From contig NC_083340.1 in the NCBI RefSeq assembly GCF_019175385.1, positions 22,890,336 to 22,954,335 on the forward strand: a stretch of DNA of 64,000 nucleotides, in the 5' to 3' direction. This stretch comes from Lycium barbarum (Eukaryota > Streptophyta > Magnoliopsida > Solanales > Solanaceae). The notes under the pieces were generated by a model, which was given only the letters and a program-made list of their open reading frames with translations, was not told where the DNA came from and did no database searches. Positions 24,901 to 35,689 of the stretch are shown here, one piece after another. Numbering within the stretch: position 1 is the first letter of the stretch; every line of letters begins with the position of its first letter. The translations under genes were made by a program, and so were the position numbers.

Positions 24901-27900
24901 CGCGTCAAGCCAGTAAGTGCGCCACTGGCCTCATTCCTGTGCAGAACCCCAAAGTCAGCCAGACGAAGTGGTAGCTCTGCATTGTTGGACAGCTGGTTAA
25001 TTATTAAGGTATTGCTAGTAGTTGCAATGACATCAATGAGAAAGATAGAGGTACTGTAAAGATGACACTAAGTTCGGGTATGGTGCAGCAGACTTCTATA
25101 GGCTGGTATTAATAATGAGAACCAATGGGATTTTTTCTTCGATGAGGAAAATATGTGTTTGTGAACCAATGGCATTTTATGAAAAGACACAATATTTGCA
25201 GTGAACATGTTGCACGTTTCAACAGCCTTCCTTTTAGATAACAAATCTCCATGAAATTTCACCCCTCAACAAGGTGCACTATGCTGAGCTTCTTTGTAAA
25301 TTGACTATTCAATGTTAGCATAAATACGAGAGAAAGTAAAATAGTGCCTTCAAAGTTACTAGTAGCACCAATTACTGGTCGTCAAGCGTCCTATAAGTTA
25401 TCATCATAATCTCAGATTTGGCATGACTTAGTTTCAAGAACTTGCATGCAAGACCAATACTACAACTAAAACGTGGAAGTAAAGCAAGAAAGAAGGAAAA
25501 TAACTGTTGCTTAGCTCAAAGAAGAAGAAAAGTAACTACTGGAAAATCTTACCCCTGTAGGAACGAACCCTGTGATCAAATATTAAACAATGACCAGGGC
25601 AGTTCATTGGCTTCAGCCCAAATTCTTGCTTTTCAATCTGCAGGTCACAGAAGCAAGAAACATTGGTTAAAAAAGACACCTAGTTAAAATCAGTTTACAG
25701 AGGCACCACGTCTTACCAGACAATATACTGTAACCCTAGCTAGAAAAAGTGCAAATTTTTAATGTCAACAAAATCCTCCGACAAACTTATTCAGATGCAT
25801 CATAATATCAAAGCTGCTATTAGTGCACCAAAATTTACCTCAAACACAAACATGTTCTCCTTGTAATTTGCAGCATGACCTGAAGTTTCCCACAACTGCA
25901 TATTGTACATATTTGGACTCCAAACCTGCATGGATCATGTATCAAGCACTCGAAAACAGAATAGCACATAATTCTATTGATTGTTTTTGATCCCTGAACC
26001 AAAAAAGTCAACCAGGTTAAGGTTCAATAGTTGAACCTATTGCCTTTCTTCCAACAGAGGAGTGGGATGAGGGAAAAAAGAGAAAAAGCAGAGACAATTC
26101 ATAGGCCAAGAGGAAAAAAGAAAAGGATGAGGAAGACAAAATATCTCGTCATACCAAGAAGAGGAGTTCCTCTAAGTCGATGAATTTTTCGAGAAGACTC
26201 TTTTTTTTTTTTTTTAGAATGGTAATGTTGTATTCCTCAGCATTAAGGACATGCTGGAGACCTCCAAAAATATCGGCCCAAAACAACAAGAGAAACCTAA
26301 AATAACTATAGAGAACCTAAAAAAGCTACTAACTGTTCAGCTTCTTCTAAACCTTGCTCTTTACACCAAAAGAAAAAATATTGACACAATTCTCTTTGAT
26401 TTTCTGGATTGAACTAGAAGTATTCTCAAAACATCTGTTGTTTCTTTCTCTCCAAATTGACCACCATATGCAAGGTGGTATTATCTTCCACCATTTCTTT
26501 TGGCTTTTGCTTCCTCCTCTCCTTATCCAGCAACTGAGTAGGTCTGCAGTGTGTTCTGGAATTATCCACTTAGTTTGAGACATGCTAAGGAACAGTGACC
26601 ATAGCTGTGTTAACTTTGAAATGAAGAAACAGGTGGCTGTTGGTTTCCTCAGTCTCCTTGCAAAGGAAACATCTAGAAGCAATCTCAAATTCTCTTCTTT
26701 TTAATTTTTCATGAGTGAGGCATGCTCTTCTAGCCACCAACCAAGAGAAACACTTTACCTTAGTTGGGACTTTATACTTCCAAATCTGTTTCCATGGACC
26801 TGATATACCCCCTGGTTCTTCCACCATTTCCTTTCTATATAGCCTGCCCACAGAGAACTTCCCATCGCTATCATACTTCCATCTTATTGTGTCTGGTTCT
26901 GTAGAAATGCCTTTAAATCCACTTAGCCGTTGTAGTAACTCAGCAACTCTACCCACTTCCCAGTCATTCAAGTTTCTTCTGAATGTAAGATTCCAACCTT
27001 GAGGGGACCAAGTGTCAGCTACTGATGCTTCTGAATTGCTGCAAAAAGAAAACAAATCTGGAAATGAATTCATCGGAGGTTCATGTCCAATCCAGTTCTC
27101 TTTCCAAAAAAGGATCTTGATACCATTCCCCACCCTGTAGAGTACACTTCCAACCAGCTTAGTCCATAGATTTCTGATTGTCCTCCATACTGAGACACCA
27201 TAGGTGCTAGACACTATGTTAGAACACCAATGAACACACTGCCCATATTTGTTGATAATTACTTCCTTTCAAAGTGTATGATCCCCATAAACAAACCTCC
27301 AAAGCCAACAAGCATTCATTCTGTAACCCCAAATTTCTAATGCCAAGTCCACCAGAATGTCTGCTTAGTTGGGCAGTTTCCCATTTCACCAAATGCATAC
27401 CTTTGTTCTCTTTGTTGCCCGACCATAGAAAATCTCTCCTCAATTTATCCAGTCTTTCTTCCACCTTAGAAGGAATGGGGAATAAAGACATGACATAAGT
27501 TGGCAATGAATCCAAAACTGAGTTAATTAGAGTGACCCTTCCTCCAAGAGATAAATATTGTGCCTTCCAGTTAGCAAGTTTCTTCTCAGTTTTTTCTACA
27601 ATCCTATCCCAAATTTCCAGCTCCTTATGTTTATTGCCAAGAGGCATGCCCAGATAAGTTGGCAATGAATCCCAAATTTTTCGAGAAGACTCTTTTCTTG
27701 AACATTATTCAAAAAGAAGTTCGGATTGCACAGTATTCCACCATTTAGTAACCCAAGATTCCAGACATTTATAAACTGAGAAAGAAATCCACCAGGGAAA
27801 AAATACTATAGAAGCAGACACCAAATGCAATGTTGCATAGACAAGTACACAGGTCAGACACATTTTTTCTTTTTCTTTTTCTAAATCCATTTAGGACATG

Positions 27901-30900
27901 TGTTTTCTCTGATTACAAGTCTCCGCCTAATCTTTGACAAGAAATATTGGAGTCGGTTAACCAGATTTTTACACTTAAAATACTAAGGTCCAACACACTG
28001 CCAAAGCTTCCAATTCACCACCTTTGGAACCCAGTGAAATAAGAGAACACAAAATTGAACTCAAAGAACAACCCATCATTCCTACTAAAGTCCAAGTAGA
28101 AGAAGAAGAAAAGAGCCTGGTTCGACGAACAAAAGGAACGGCTATTGTACACCTAATTAGTCTATGTTTTTTCCTCAAAGTTATAGTGTTCTCTTTCAGT
28201 CTATGAATGCTCTACTCATTAATTGCTTTGGTTCGGTGCTACTTGCTGCTTTTCTCCTACGCCTCTTTGTTATATTTTGATCCCTGCAAAATAAACTTAT
28301 TGCCTATATGTTTCGATTGGTACTTGCTATTTAGGATGCTTTAAATAACTAAGAATTAAGGGATTATTGCACTCCTTTAATTTTGTATTTTACAGTTATA
28401 GATACTTTTGCAAAAATAATTCAGGCTTCATATCCTTTATTTCTAAAAGGGTTTTATTTGGGTTGTGTCCCCTTCATTTTTAAAAGTATAATGTCTTTGT
28501 GTTCATGATCACATCTCTGTATCCTTGCTACGTTAGTCTGGTCTATGGATGTAATTGATTATCAATGAAGAATTTCAAGGCATCAGATGCTGATCTCTTT
28601 CAACAAGAGGGCAGAAAGGTCTCAGTCCACTAAATAATGAGGAGTACTCTATCCATCTCAAACGAGATCAAGAAATAAATGCAGTTTTAGAAAGGAAGGA
28701 GTTTCTGCAATTGTCCAGACTGAACTCCAACCAGTCAATAGTCCATGCAGTTCGAACTAAACTTACACTGTTCTAGTCTGCGCTTCAAATTAGTCCTTTT
28801 TTTATGAAGTAAGAGTTGTATTAGTAACAAGGCATCCAGTGGATGCAAGAATTACAGTTCAAAATAGTCCTTCCGACCAATATATTAAGCACAAGCTAGT
28901 TACCTCCTCGTAGCCTCTCTTCCAATACTGACTCCGTATGAACTCCAGCAATTTGTTGCAAACTCGAGCACCATGTGGAAGAAAGAAACAACTTCCAGGG
29001 CTGGAATGCACAATTCTCATTTAAATGTTATGAAATATTTCACCTATAATGCAGATAACAAGTAATTTCAAGGTAGAAGAAAATAACTTCCAGGTTTGGA
29101 ATGCAGAGTTCTCATTTAAACATTATGAAATATTTCACCTATAGTGGAAATTACAAGGCATACCTTCTTTTTTTAAATAATAAGGTAAAATAATTTCAAG
29201 GCATACCTTAGTGGATGAAAGAAGAAAAGCTCCTGCTTCTTAGTCAGCTCTCTGTGATCGAATTTCTTTGCTTCCTCCAGAAAAGCTAGGTATTCCTATA
29301 ACAAAAATTGTTTTATTAAAAACTCCTCATCTGAAGCAGTATTTTGACCTTTTCTCCTTTCTCAGGAGTAAGGCTAACACCAATCCTCTACACTTTTGCT
29401 TTTACTTAATAAATTAAGTATTATTTCATTAATCCATCAAGCTAGTACCCAAATAACATACAATGATATGTGGGCTACTCTTCACCTCCTATCAAACCTA
29501 CTCAACTATCTACACAAAAGAAGAGACAACAGAAATATAGATGAAACGAAAAGTGATTCCTATAAATTCCACAAATTCTTCTAAATATATCCTCCAATTT
29601 CTCTAATTTCACATAATCCAAAAGGGCACAATGAGCTAGTTTACTTACATGCTTAAAGAGGATTTGTAAATTCAGTGAAACACGAACAAGAAAGAGCATC
29701 AGAAAAAGCCACTAACTGGCTAAACGAGCTAGAGCAAAGAAAGTCTACAGAGTAAATATAAATGTAACCCTATCACGACTCACAAGAGGTGACTCCTGAT
29801 ACACACTGATGGATTCAACTTTGCAACATCGGATACTTTAAGGATGAACAAAGAATATCGAAAGCTTATCCCCTAAAATAATTTTGAGAGCTAAACCACC
29901 TCATACAATATAAGGTATTATTTCCTCTTTTTTCCCTATCCATTTTCTTTTCCTTTTTCTCCATTGAAGGAAGGCCAGATATCGAGCATACACAAATTAA
30001 GTTGTCTGCAGTTTCATTGACCTTTTTTAAGAACAATTTATAAGTGTTTTTGTTCTGATTATTACAGAAAGGCATAGTGACAGAAGACAAAGTCAAAGGG
30101 AGAAACGATGTAACCAGCTTTTGAAAGTCACCTTCAACTGTTTCTTATCAGGATAAGATATTCCATAAACTCTTTGTAAGCTTTCACGGTCCTTGTCTCC
30201 CCTCCAATATGCTGATGAAGCCTAAAATCATTAGATTGATCAGAAAGGAGAAAAAAGAAAATCAACACACATAGGCAGACTCTTTCTTCTCGAGGATATA
30301 CAGCAACGCACCTTTGTACAAGCTAGTGCTTTAACAAAAGATGTATTTGGAATATGCGGACCACGGCATAGATCAACCAAGGGGCCGCATCTATATACTG
30401 TGATTGTTTTATCTTCAGGTAAATCTTTTATGATTTCAACCTAATTGAAAGATGGGGATAAATAAATTAAAATGTGAGATTCCTGAGAAATGCTGCACAA
30501 AGAAAAGCCTGGAAGGATCAGGACTGCAAGATCACAGCAATTCAACCTTAAACCTATTATCAGAGAACATATCAAGAGCTTGCTGCCGTGAAACTTCAAT
30601 GCGTTCAAAAGGCTGTTTCTCCTGAGAAACCATGGGAAGTTAGTTGCATGTTGAATATAATGCAGGAAAAAAGTAAACATCACACTGCAACGGCATGAAA
30701 GAACACCATAGCCATTGCTTAGAACCAGAAAAGAGAAGATAAACTATCGAGGTGCTCATTGAGTGATGATAAAGATCTTTAACAGAGCCTTCATTCCTAT
30801 ATCTCTATATCCCAGACTCCGGTGCAATCTTATGGTTGCCTCCTGCTGAGGTATGCATGGAGAATCATACAAGAAAGAAGATTTCATCTCCAGATAAGAT

Positions 30901-33900
30901 TTTATCTCCAGTAGGTGAGCATATACAGAAAAGATACAAATAATTGGTCGTGTGCAGCTGTGTCCACTGTCCACCGCATGTATAAATAGTGGTCCTGATC
31001 TGGTGAATATTTTATAGCTGGGATGGAGATATTCCAATGATTATCTTAATTGGAGAGTTCCTCTTAATTCCGCAATCAACAAATTTGACAGTTCTGTTTT
31101 GCATTCACTTGACAAGTGACAGGCACAAAACATATCAAATCTGTTGAAATGCAATTTCCTTTTTACCAACCTCCTAACCATATAGAGCACAGAAAGCGCA
31201 ACACAGAAAGTGCAATCTTTTAACCAAGTTTTTAATCACATGGCAGTTTTGGGTTCAAAAGTTTTAATCATTAATGAAATTTTATTTACTTGATCAAAAA
31301 AAATCACATGTCAGTAACGAGAAACATAATACTCAACCATTAATAATTCAATCCCTTTCACAGGCAATCAGATCAGAAAAAACGACACAATTGTGGAAGT
31401 ATAAATCCAGGAGGCAACGAGCAGTTGAGTTTATGCTCATAGATCAAGGCAACTCTGACAGATAAAAGAGTAATACCGAAACAGCTTGTGCTGCCTCCGC
31501 CTCAATCCCTTTAAAGTGATCCTCATTTAACCCTAGATCACCGTAAAAGGCATCATAATAGAAACCCTGCAGAGGCAGTTTAGACATGTCATAACAGGTT
31601 AGAAGCCATATGAAGTGAGTAAAGACTAAAGAATAAACTATAATGAGAGAGAAAGAGAGACAGCGATCTAGTACAGGAGGATGGGGTAGGTACTGGAACA
31701 ATGTTACTCCCTCCGGATCAAAAAGAGTGTCCCCCTAGCCTTTTTTCTTGGGTCAAAAAGAGTGTCAACTTATCAAATCAAGTAAGAATTAAGCCTATTT
31801 TCCAGATTTGCCCCTATTAAGTGCTATGTGATCAAATCCCGATATCTATTTAATTAGGGGCAGTTTAGTCAAATTTCCTATTTTTTTCTAGGAGTTAGTA
31901 TTTTCTTAAGGGGTGTGCAAATAGCTAAGTGGACACGCTTTTTGATCCGGAGGGTGTATCTAATTTTGCCTAACTTATTCAGGGAATAATGCTTTCTTGT
32001 GAAGTTAGGTCAATCAGAAAAATGTTAGGCTCAAATGATGAAATGCCACATTCAAATGATGGTATTTAGGACAAAATTTCATGGGCTTTTTCTTAGGATG
32101 GCTCTTTCAACTGGAAAATCAACATAGGTTTTGGCTGCAATGAACGCAACAATTTAAGATACTAAAGGTGGGATGTAGAATTGTCCAATGTTTTTACCAG
32201 GAAATCAGCTATCAAATAAAGTGGTTAAGCAATAAGTACCAAGCGAAGTTAAATTATTTTTGGAAACTAATAAAGCTTATAACTAGCTAGCTAGCTAGCC
32301 GTTTTCACTTTAATCAACTCATAGAGAAGAAATGCAATTATTCTGCCAGAATTCCACCACCCATGCAAGAGAAGAAAAGATGTCATAACATAATTTAGAC
32401 CCCAAAACTAATCAATCAACCAATCAATTACCGTCGACTATATGAACCCTCCTCCATCCCTCTCTGTTCAGGCCCAACTCATTCCAATACTAGATAAATT
32501 TTCTTGGATTTCATAACACATCTAAACTATAAAATATTAACTTCAATAGTTAAAGATTAGGCAAAGACAATACCTCTCCTCTTGTTGTACACGGTCCAAT
32601 ACACAATTTGCAACCATACTTCCTCTCCAATGACTAAGAAACACACACACACAAAAAAAAAAAAAGTCAGAAGTTCAAAAAAGGGCAAATCAAGTATTTT
32701 ATTAGTGACAATTTTCAAAAATCAAAACTTGATGAAGACATAACCACAATGTGGTAGATAAAAGGCTAAAACCTCGCCAAGAATGTGAGCACTCGAGTGC
32801 CAAAACGTATCGCGGCCCTCATCGCTGTCAAAAGTGAAGAGCTCGAGCTTACAGTCACCCTCCAATGGCCTCAACAAATCCCAAAGCACCCCATTCACCT
32901 TTGCTATCAAAGCATTGGAAGCCAAGCTCTTCGAAATTTCCTTTGCTATATCCAAAGGTGTTGTATTCCATTTCTTCCCCTCCTTCACAGTCCCACTCGG
33001 TAACTCAATCCTAATTTAACACAATCATAACCTACATTCAACATTTTAACTAAAAAAAATTACCAAATTAATTACTCCCTCTGTCCAAAAAAGAATGGCA
33101 ATGTTCAAAGCACTAACTTTTTGTGTATGTGCAAACATCATTTATAATTATTAACGAAAATTTGCATAAAAGTATTATAAATCACAATTTTTGTAGTTAA
33201 AAAGTATTTCAAAAATATGAAAAGATCATACTCAAAGCACAATTTTGTGCACTCTACAAATAGCAATAAAGTCATACACTTCAAACTAAGTTTCAGGATG
33301 AAAGGGAAAATCATGTCCTAACTTTTTAAAACAGAAATAGCTACAAAAGAGTACCATAAAACACTTATAATCAAGAACATTTGACAAATGATGAGAAATT
33401 TTTAATTAGAACATTATAGGACTATAAGAATGCCATCCTTTTTAAATTAATTTACGGGGTGAGTTGGAACATCATTTCCTGATTTTTTTAAAGGGAATTA
33501 CATCTTTAAAAAATGCAAAAAAAAAAAAAAAAAAAAAAAAAGATACTATAAATCGTAACCTTTTACACTAAAAAGCATTTGAGAAATTCTCAACAAAATC
33601 ATTAAGCTTATGTCATTCTTTTTCAGGAAAATTAAAGCCCAATACCTTTGAGTGATCTAGTTTACAAAATACCCAGCAAATGTATAGGTTTTGTATATTT
33701 GGGCTACTATCTGTAATTAAGTTTGACAGAAGGGACATAAACGAAAGAATCCCGTTGTTTTAATCCAGAGTAGTACTAGATGAAATAATTTGAGGGGGAA
33801 AAAAAGAGTTTAATTGATAGGATTAGAGGAAATTGTAGTCAAAAATGTGAAATTTGAAGAATAAACAAGTAGTATTTGGAAATTCTAGTTGTGTTTGGAC

Positions 33901-34412
33901 ATGAATACAAGTTGGAAAAATGTTGAACTTTTGTGAGTGATTTGGAGTGAAAAATATGAAAACAGGTATTGGAGTTTTTCGAATTCCGGATTATTGTAAC
34001 AATTCTATGTCCAAACATGATTAAATTCGGGAAAAAGGTGAAAGTTATCCATGGCCAAACGGGCCCTAATGTTCCTGATTTTTTGAAACAATTACATCCA
34101 AAAAAACATGCAAAAGAATACTAGTATAAATCAAAATTTACGCTAAAAAATGATTGAGAAATTCTCAACAAAATAATTAAAGCTTATGTCATTCTTTTTT
34201 AGACAGAGATACTAAAACAAAATTGAGAAATGGATAGAGTGTTACGTGATAGGATGAGGGGAAAGTGAAAGGCGATGAAGACGTTGTTGATTTTGGATAG
34301 ATTCGAAGAGTGCTATCCGTTTAGGAACTACATTTTGTAGATAACTTTCGTCTTTAGGGTAGACCCCCGTGTTCGACTTAACGCCAGAACCACCTTTCGC
34401 AGCCTTGCCCAT
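18944..34412 (-). CDS. Threonine--tRNA ligase, cytosolic/mitochondrial type
   Basis: Twenty exons read on the minus strand give 689 aa: 34246-34412, 32773-33010, 32574-32633, 31477-31566, 30547-30621, 30312-30440, 30132-30221, 29207-29295, 28904-29000, 25839-25925, 25553-25637, 24882-24976, 24529-24561, 24363-24449, 24063-24155, 23426-23518, 23064-23285, 20814-20885, 19760-19831, 18944-19039. The enzyme charges tRNA-Thr. The order is TGS domain (about 55-120), editing domain with H127/H131 and C235/H239, class II core with motif 2 Arg 416 and motif 3 Arg 573, and anticodon domain (about 590-689). The zinc ligands C387, H438 and H564 keep the E. coli spacing (51 and 126). The start is [10 protein letters not shown]; the upstream frame is open but has no ATG nearby, so no obvious organelle presequence is encoded here. 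Intron 9 is about 3 kb because of an L1 insertion. The gene appears intact. Confidence 0.95.
19646..19675 (-). mobile_element. Minimal L1 stub: poly(A) plus 12 bp in ThrRS intron 19
   Basis: Eighteen T followed by gaaaatgtaaca sit between 13-bp direct repeats tgttcagtagcac (19633-19645 and 19676-19688). On the minus strand this is a 12-base 3' end plus a poly(A) tail with a target-site duplication, the outcome expected from a LINE insertion aborted almost at once. Confidence 0.75.
20961..21625 (+). repeat. Tandem segmental duplication containing a retroposon, ThrRS intron 17
   Basis: Two copies of about 320-345 bp (20961-21280 and 21282-21625) begin with ggatatttgtttgttaaata and end with ggtgaaggtgtttc. 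Each holds the same insert of about 170 bp, from gtccccagtgactag to a poly(A) run. The target-site repeat actcagcatatttatgtt flanks it (about 20982-20999 and 21171-21188 in copy 1). The insert looks like a LINE 3' end (ttgatgcttttttcaatgaa before the A tail). Since both copies have the insert and its target repeat, insertion came before duplication. Confidence 0.8.
21871..22199. mobile_element. Tourist-like (PIF/Harbinger) MITE in ThrRS intron 17
   Basis: 329 bp with 13-bp terminal inverted repeats GGGGTCGTTTGGT and ACCAAACGACCTC (one mismatch), flanked by TTA at 21868-21870 and 22200-22202. Inside, a 29-bp unit containing aaacaccctattagtacta is repeated. No coding capacity. The 3-bp TTA duplication supports PIF/Harbinger over hAT. 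Confidence 0.8.
22518..22696 (-). mobile_element. Au-type SINE in ThrRS intron 17
   Basis: Reverse-oriented copy of the SINE at 16812: B box ggttcgagcc read on the minus strand, body with gtaagactgcgtacaataga, and tail gggctgcccttta. A 20-bp target-site duplication, ctatttattaactaacaata, is exact at 22498-22517 and 22697-22716. The A and B boxes are internal RNA polymerase III promoter elements. Confidence 0.9.
26205..27674 (-). mobile_element. 5'-truncated L1-type LINE in ThrRS intron 9
   Basis: On the minus strand about 1.47 kb ends in a poly(A) tract (T-run 26201-26215). A 22-bp direct repeat flanks it (26183-26204 and 27675-27696; core ttttcgagaagactc). The coding remnants, in two or three frames, are the end of the reverse transcriptase ([14 protein letters not shown] start, 27219-27665) and the region with [15 protein letters not shown] and [18 protein letters not shown] (26347-27214). 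The latter is the zf-RVT zinc-finger domain of plant L1 elements. Frame changes and stops show it is dead. It has the same orientation as the host gene. Confidence 0.92.
28799..28856 (-). mobile_element. Very short L1-like insertion in ThrRS intron 9
   Basis: About 58 bp with a T-run at its left end (poly(A) on the minus strand). Near-identical 16-bp repeats, cttcaaattagtcctt (28783-28798) and gttcaaaatagtcctt (28857-28872), flank it. The content is too short for family assignment. The structure matches a strongly 5'-truncated LINE. Confidence 0.55.
31707..31954. mobile_element. Stowaway-type MITE in ThrRS intron 3
   Basis: Begins CTCCCTCCGGATCAAAAAGA and ends with the inverse GCTTTTTGATCCGGAGGG. 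The left flank ends in TA (31705-31706); the right boundary is blurred (tgta follows). About 248 bp, no ORF. Its termini pair with each other better than with the element at 3158, so it is a different subfamily. Confidence 0.75.
33884..34066. mobile_element. Probable hAT-like MITE remnant in ThrRS intron 1
   Basis: Left end tagttgtgtttggacatgaa and right end ccatggccaaacgggcccta are imperfect inverses of the widespread GGCCCGTTTGGCCATG terminus. About 180 bp, no ORF, no clear 8-bp target duplication. Elsewhere in the same intron, a decayed Stowaway-like terminus (ctccctctgtcc, 33074) and an A-run (33517-33541) are visible. Confidence 0.4.
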
Positions 34413-34473
34413 TGCTGCCTCAGATGAGTTACGATGGTGTTTAGCGGGGTTTTGGGGAGAGAGGGTTTTGTTA

Positions 34474-34487
34474 TTGTTTTTTATAAT
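34474..34487 (-). promoter_or_regulatory. Candidate TATA box of the ThrRS gene
   Basis: On the minus strand AATTATAAAAAACA lies about 65 bp before the start codon at 34412, followed by a C/T-rich leader (accctctctcccc). The spacing would leave a 5' UTR of about 30-40 nt. Assigned by position and sequence only. Confidence 0.4.
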
Positions 34488-34899
34488 TTCACATAAGACT
34501 ATGTACTTCGAGAAATTTTATTGTATGTGCATAAGACCATAACAATGATTCAAATCCGAAATTTTTTCCCATTTCATATATAATTGTTCTACAAAATAAC
34601 AATCATACTATTAGATATAAATTTGTCATGAACCCCTTGATCTGGAAAGGATGTGTGGCTTAGTGGTCAAGAGGGTTCAACTTTGACGGAGGTCTTGTTG
34701 TGAAAATTGAATATCTTGTCCTCTTGCAGTTTGAATAGAAAAAAATAATTTTTTTAAATCTCTTATGTGTTTTTTTCAGATCTCTTATGTATAAAAAATA
34801 AAAATCTCTAGTAAAAAAATAATAAAAATAAATAAAGTTTGTAAAGGATTAAAAATCCAATTATCCCGTCTTGTTTGAACACTCACTTTTGTATTATTT

Positions 34900-35397
34900 T
34901 TTCAGGGTCAAACTCATTGACAGACGCCTGTGATCGTCCACTTTTTTCACTTGAACACTTAAAGTGACCCTCATTCCATTTAGACACTTCAGGTGGGTCA
35001 TTCCTATTTCACTTAGACACTTTTTGCACCGTTATCGGAGTAAAACCAACACCAAAAGAGACGCCACCTCATTGCACATCCAACCAGCCCAAAAGCCCCA
35101 ATTTTTAATGGTCAAAACTTCACGAATTTACAAATTAGTGAATTTACAATTAAAATGAGTTGGCACAATTTAATTGAATTGACACAATTTAAATGAGCTG
35201 GGACAATTTAATTGGCCACTTAATCCACGTAGGAGACGACTGGTATTGATTTTACTTCCATAACGGTGCAAAAAGTGTAAGTGGAATAGAAATGGCCCAC
35301 CTGAAGTGTCTAAATGAAACGAGGACCACTTTAAGTGCTCAAAGTGAAAGAAGTGAACGATCACAGTTGTTTATCGATGGGTTTGGCCTTTTTTCAG
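34900..35397. mobile_element. Long-TIR (foldback-like) element upstream of ThrRS
   Basis: The left arm (about 34905-35060) and right arm (about 35235-35395) are inverse copies of roughly 160 bp. Shared words include tttagacacttcaggtgggt on the left, against its inverse acccacctgaag-like word on the right, and gcaccgttat against ataacggtgc. The whole is about 500 bp with no ORF and only a short unique middle. It lies about 490 bp before the ThrRS start, so it may overlap that gene's upstream regulatory DNA. Confidence 0.75.
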
Positions 35398-35689
35398 AGT
35401 CAATTTCGTGGTGTTTCATAGGGACCACTACATCATACATTACTGATCTCATCAATAAGCGTATAGTCTCACAGAACTCAATCTGCTTTTGGTCTAGTGT
35501 TCCACTGCCTTGACTCCTTTTTTTTTTTCCTTTTTCTTGTTTTAACAAATTAAATGTTTCTTGCTTTGACCACTGTTTATTACTTCATTATCAGCAGAAA
35601 AACACAGCTCCAATTGCATCACTTGACTCGAGTCTCACGGCTCTTTCCTTTTTTTTTTGTTGTTCCATTCTTTCACCTTTCCTATTAAA

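Noticed and set aside
26354..27002. + strand frames opposite the L1
   Set aside because: Antisense shadows of the reverse transcriptase and zf-RVT coding on the minus strand.
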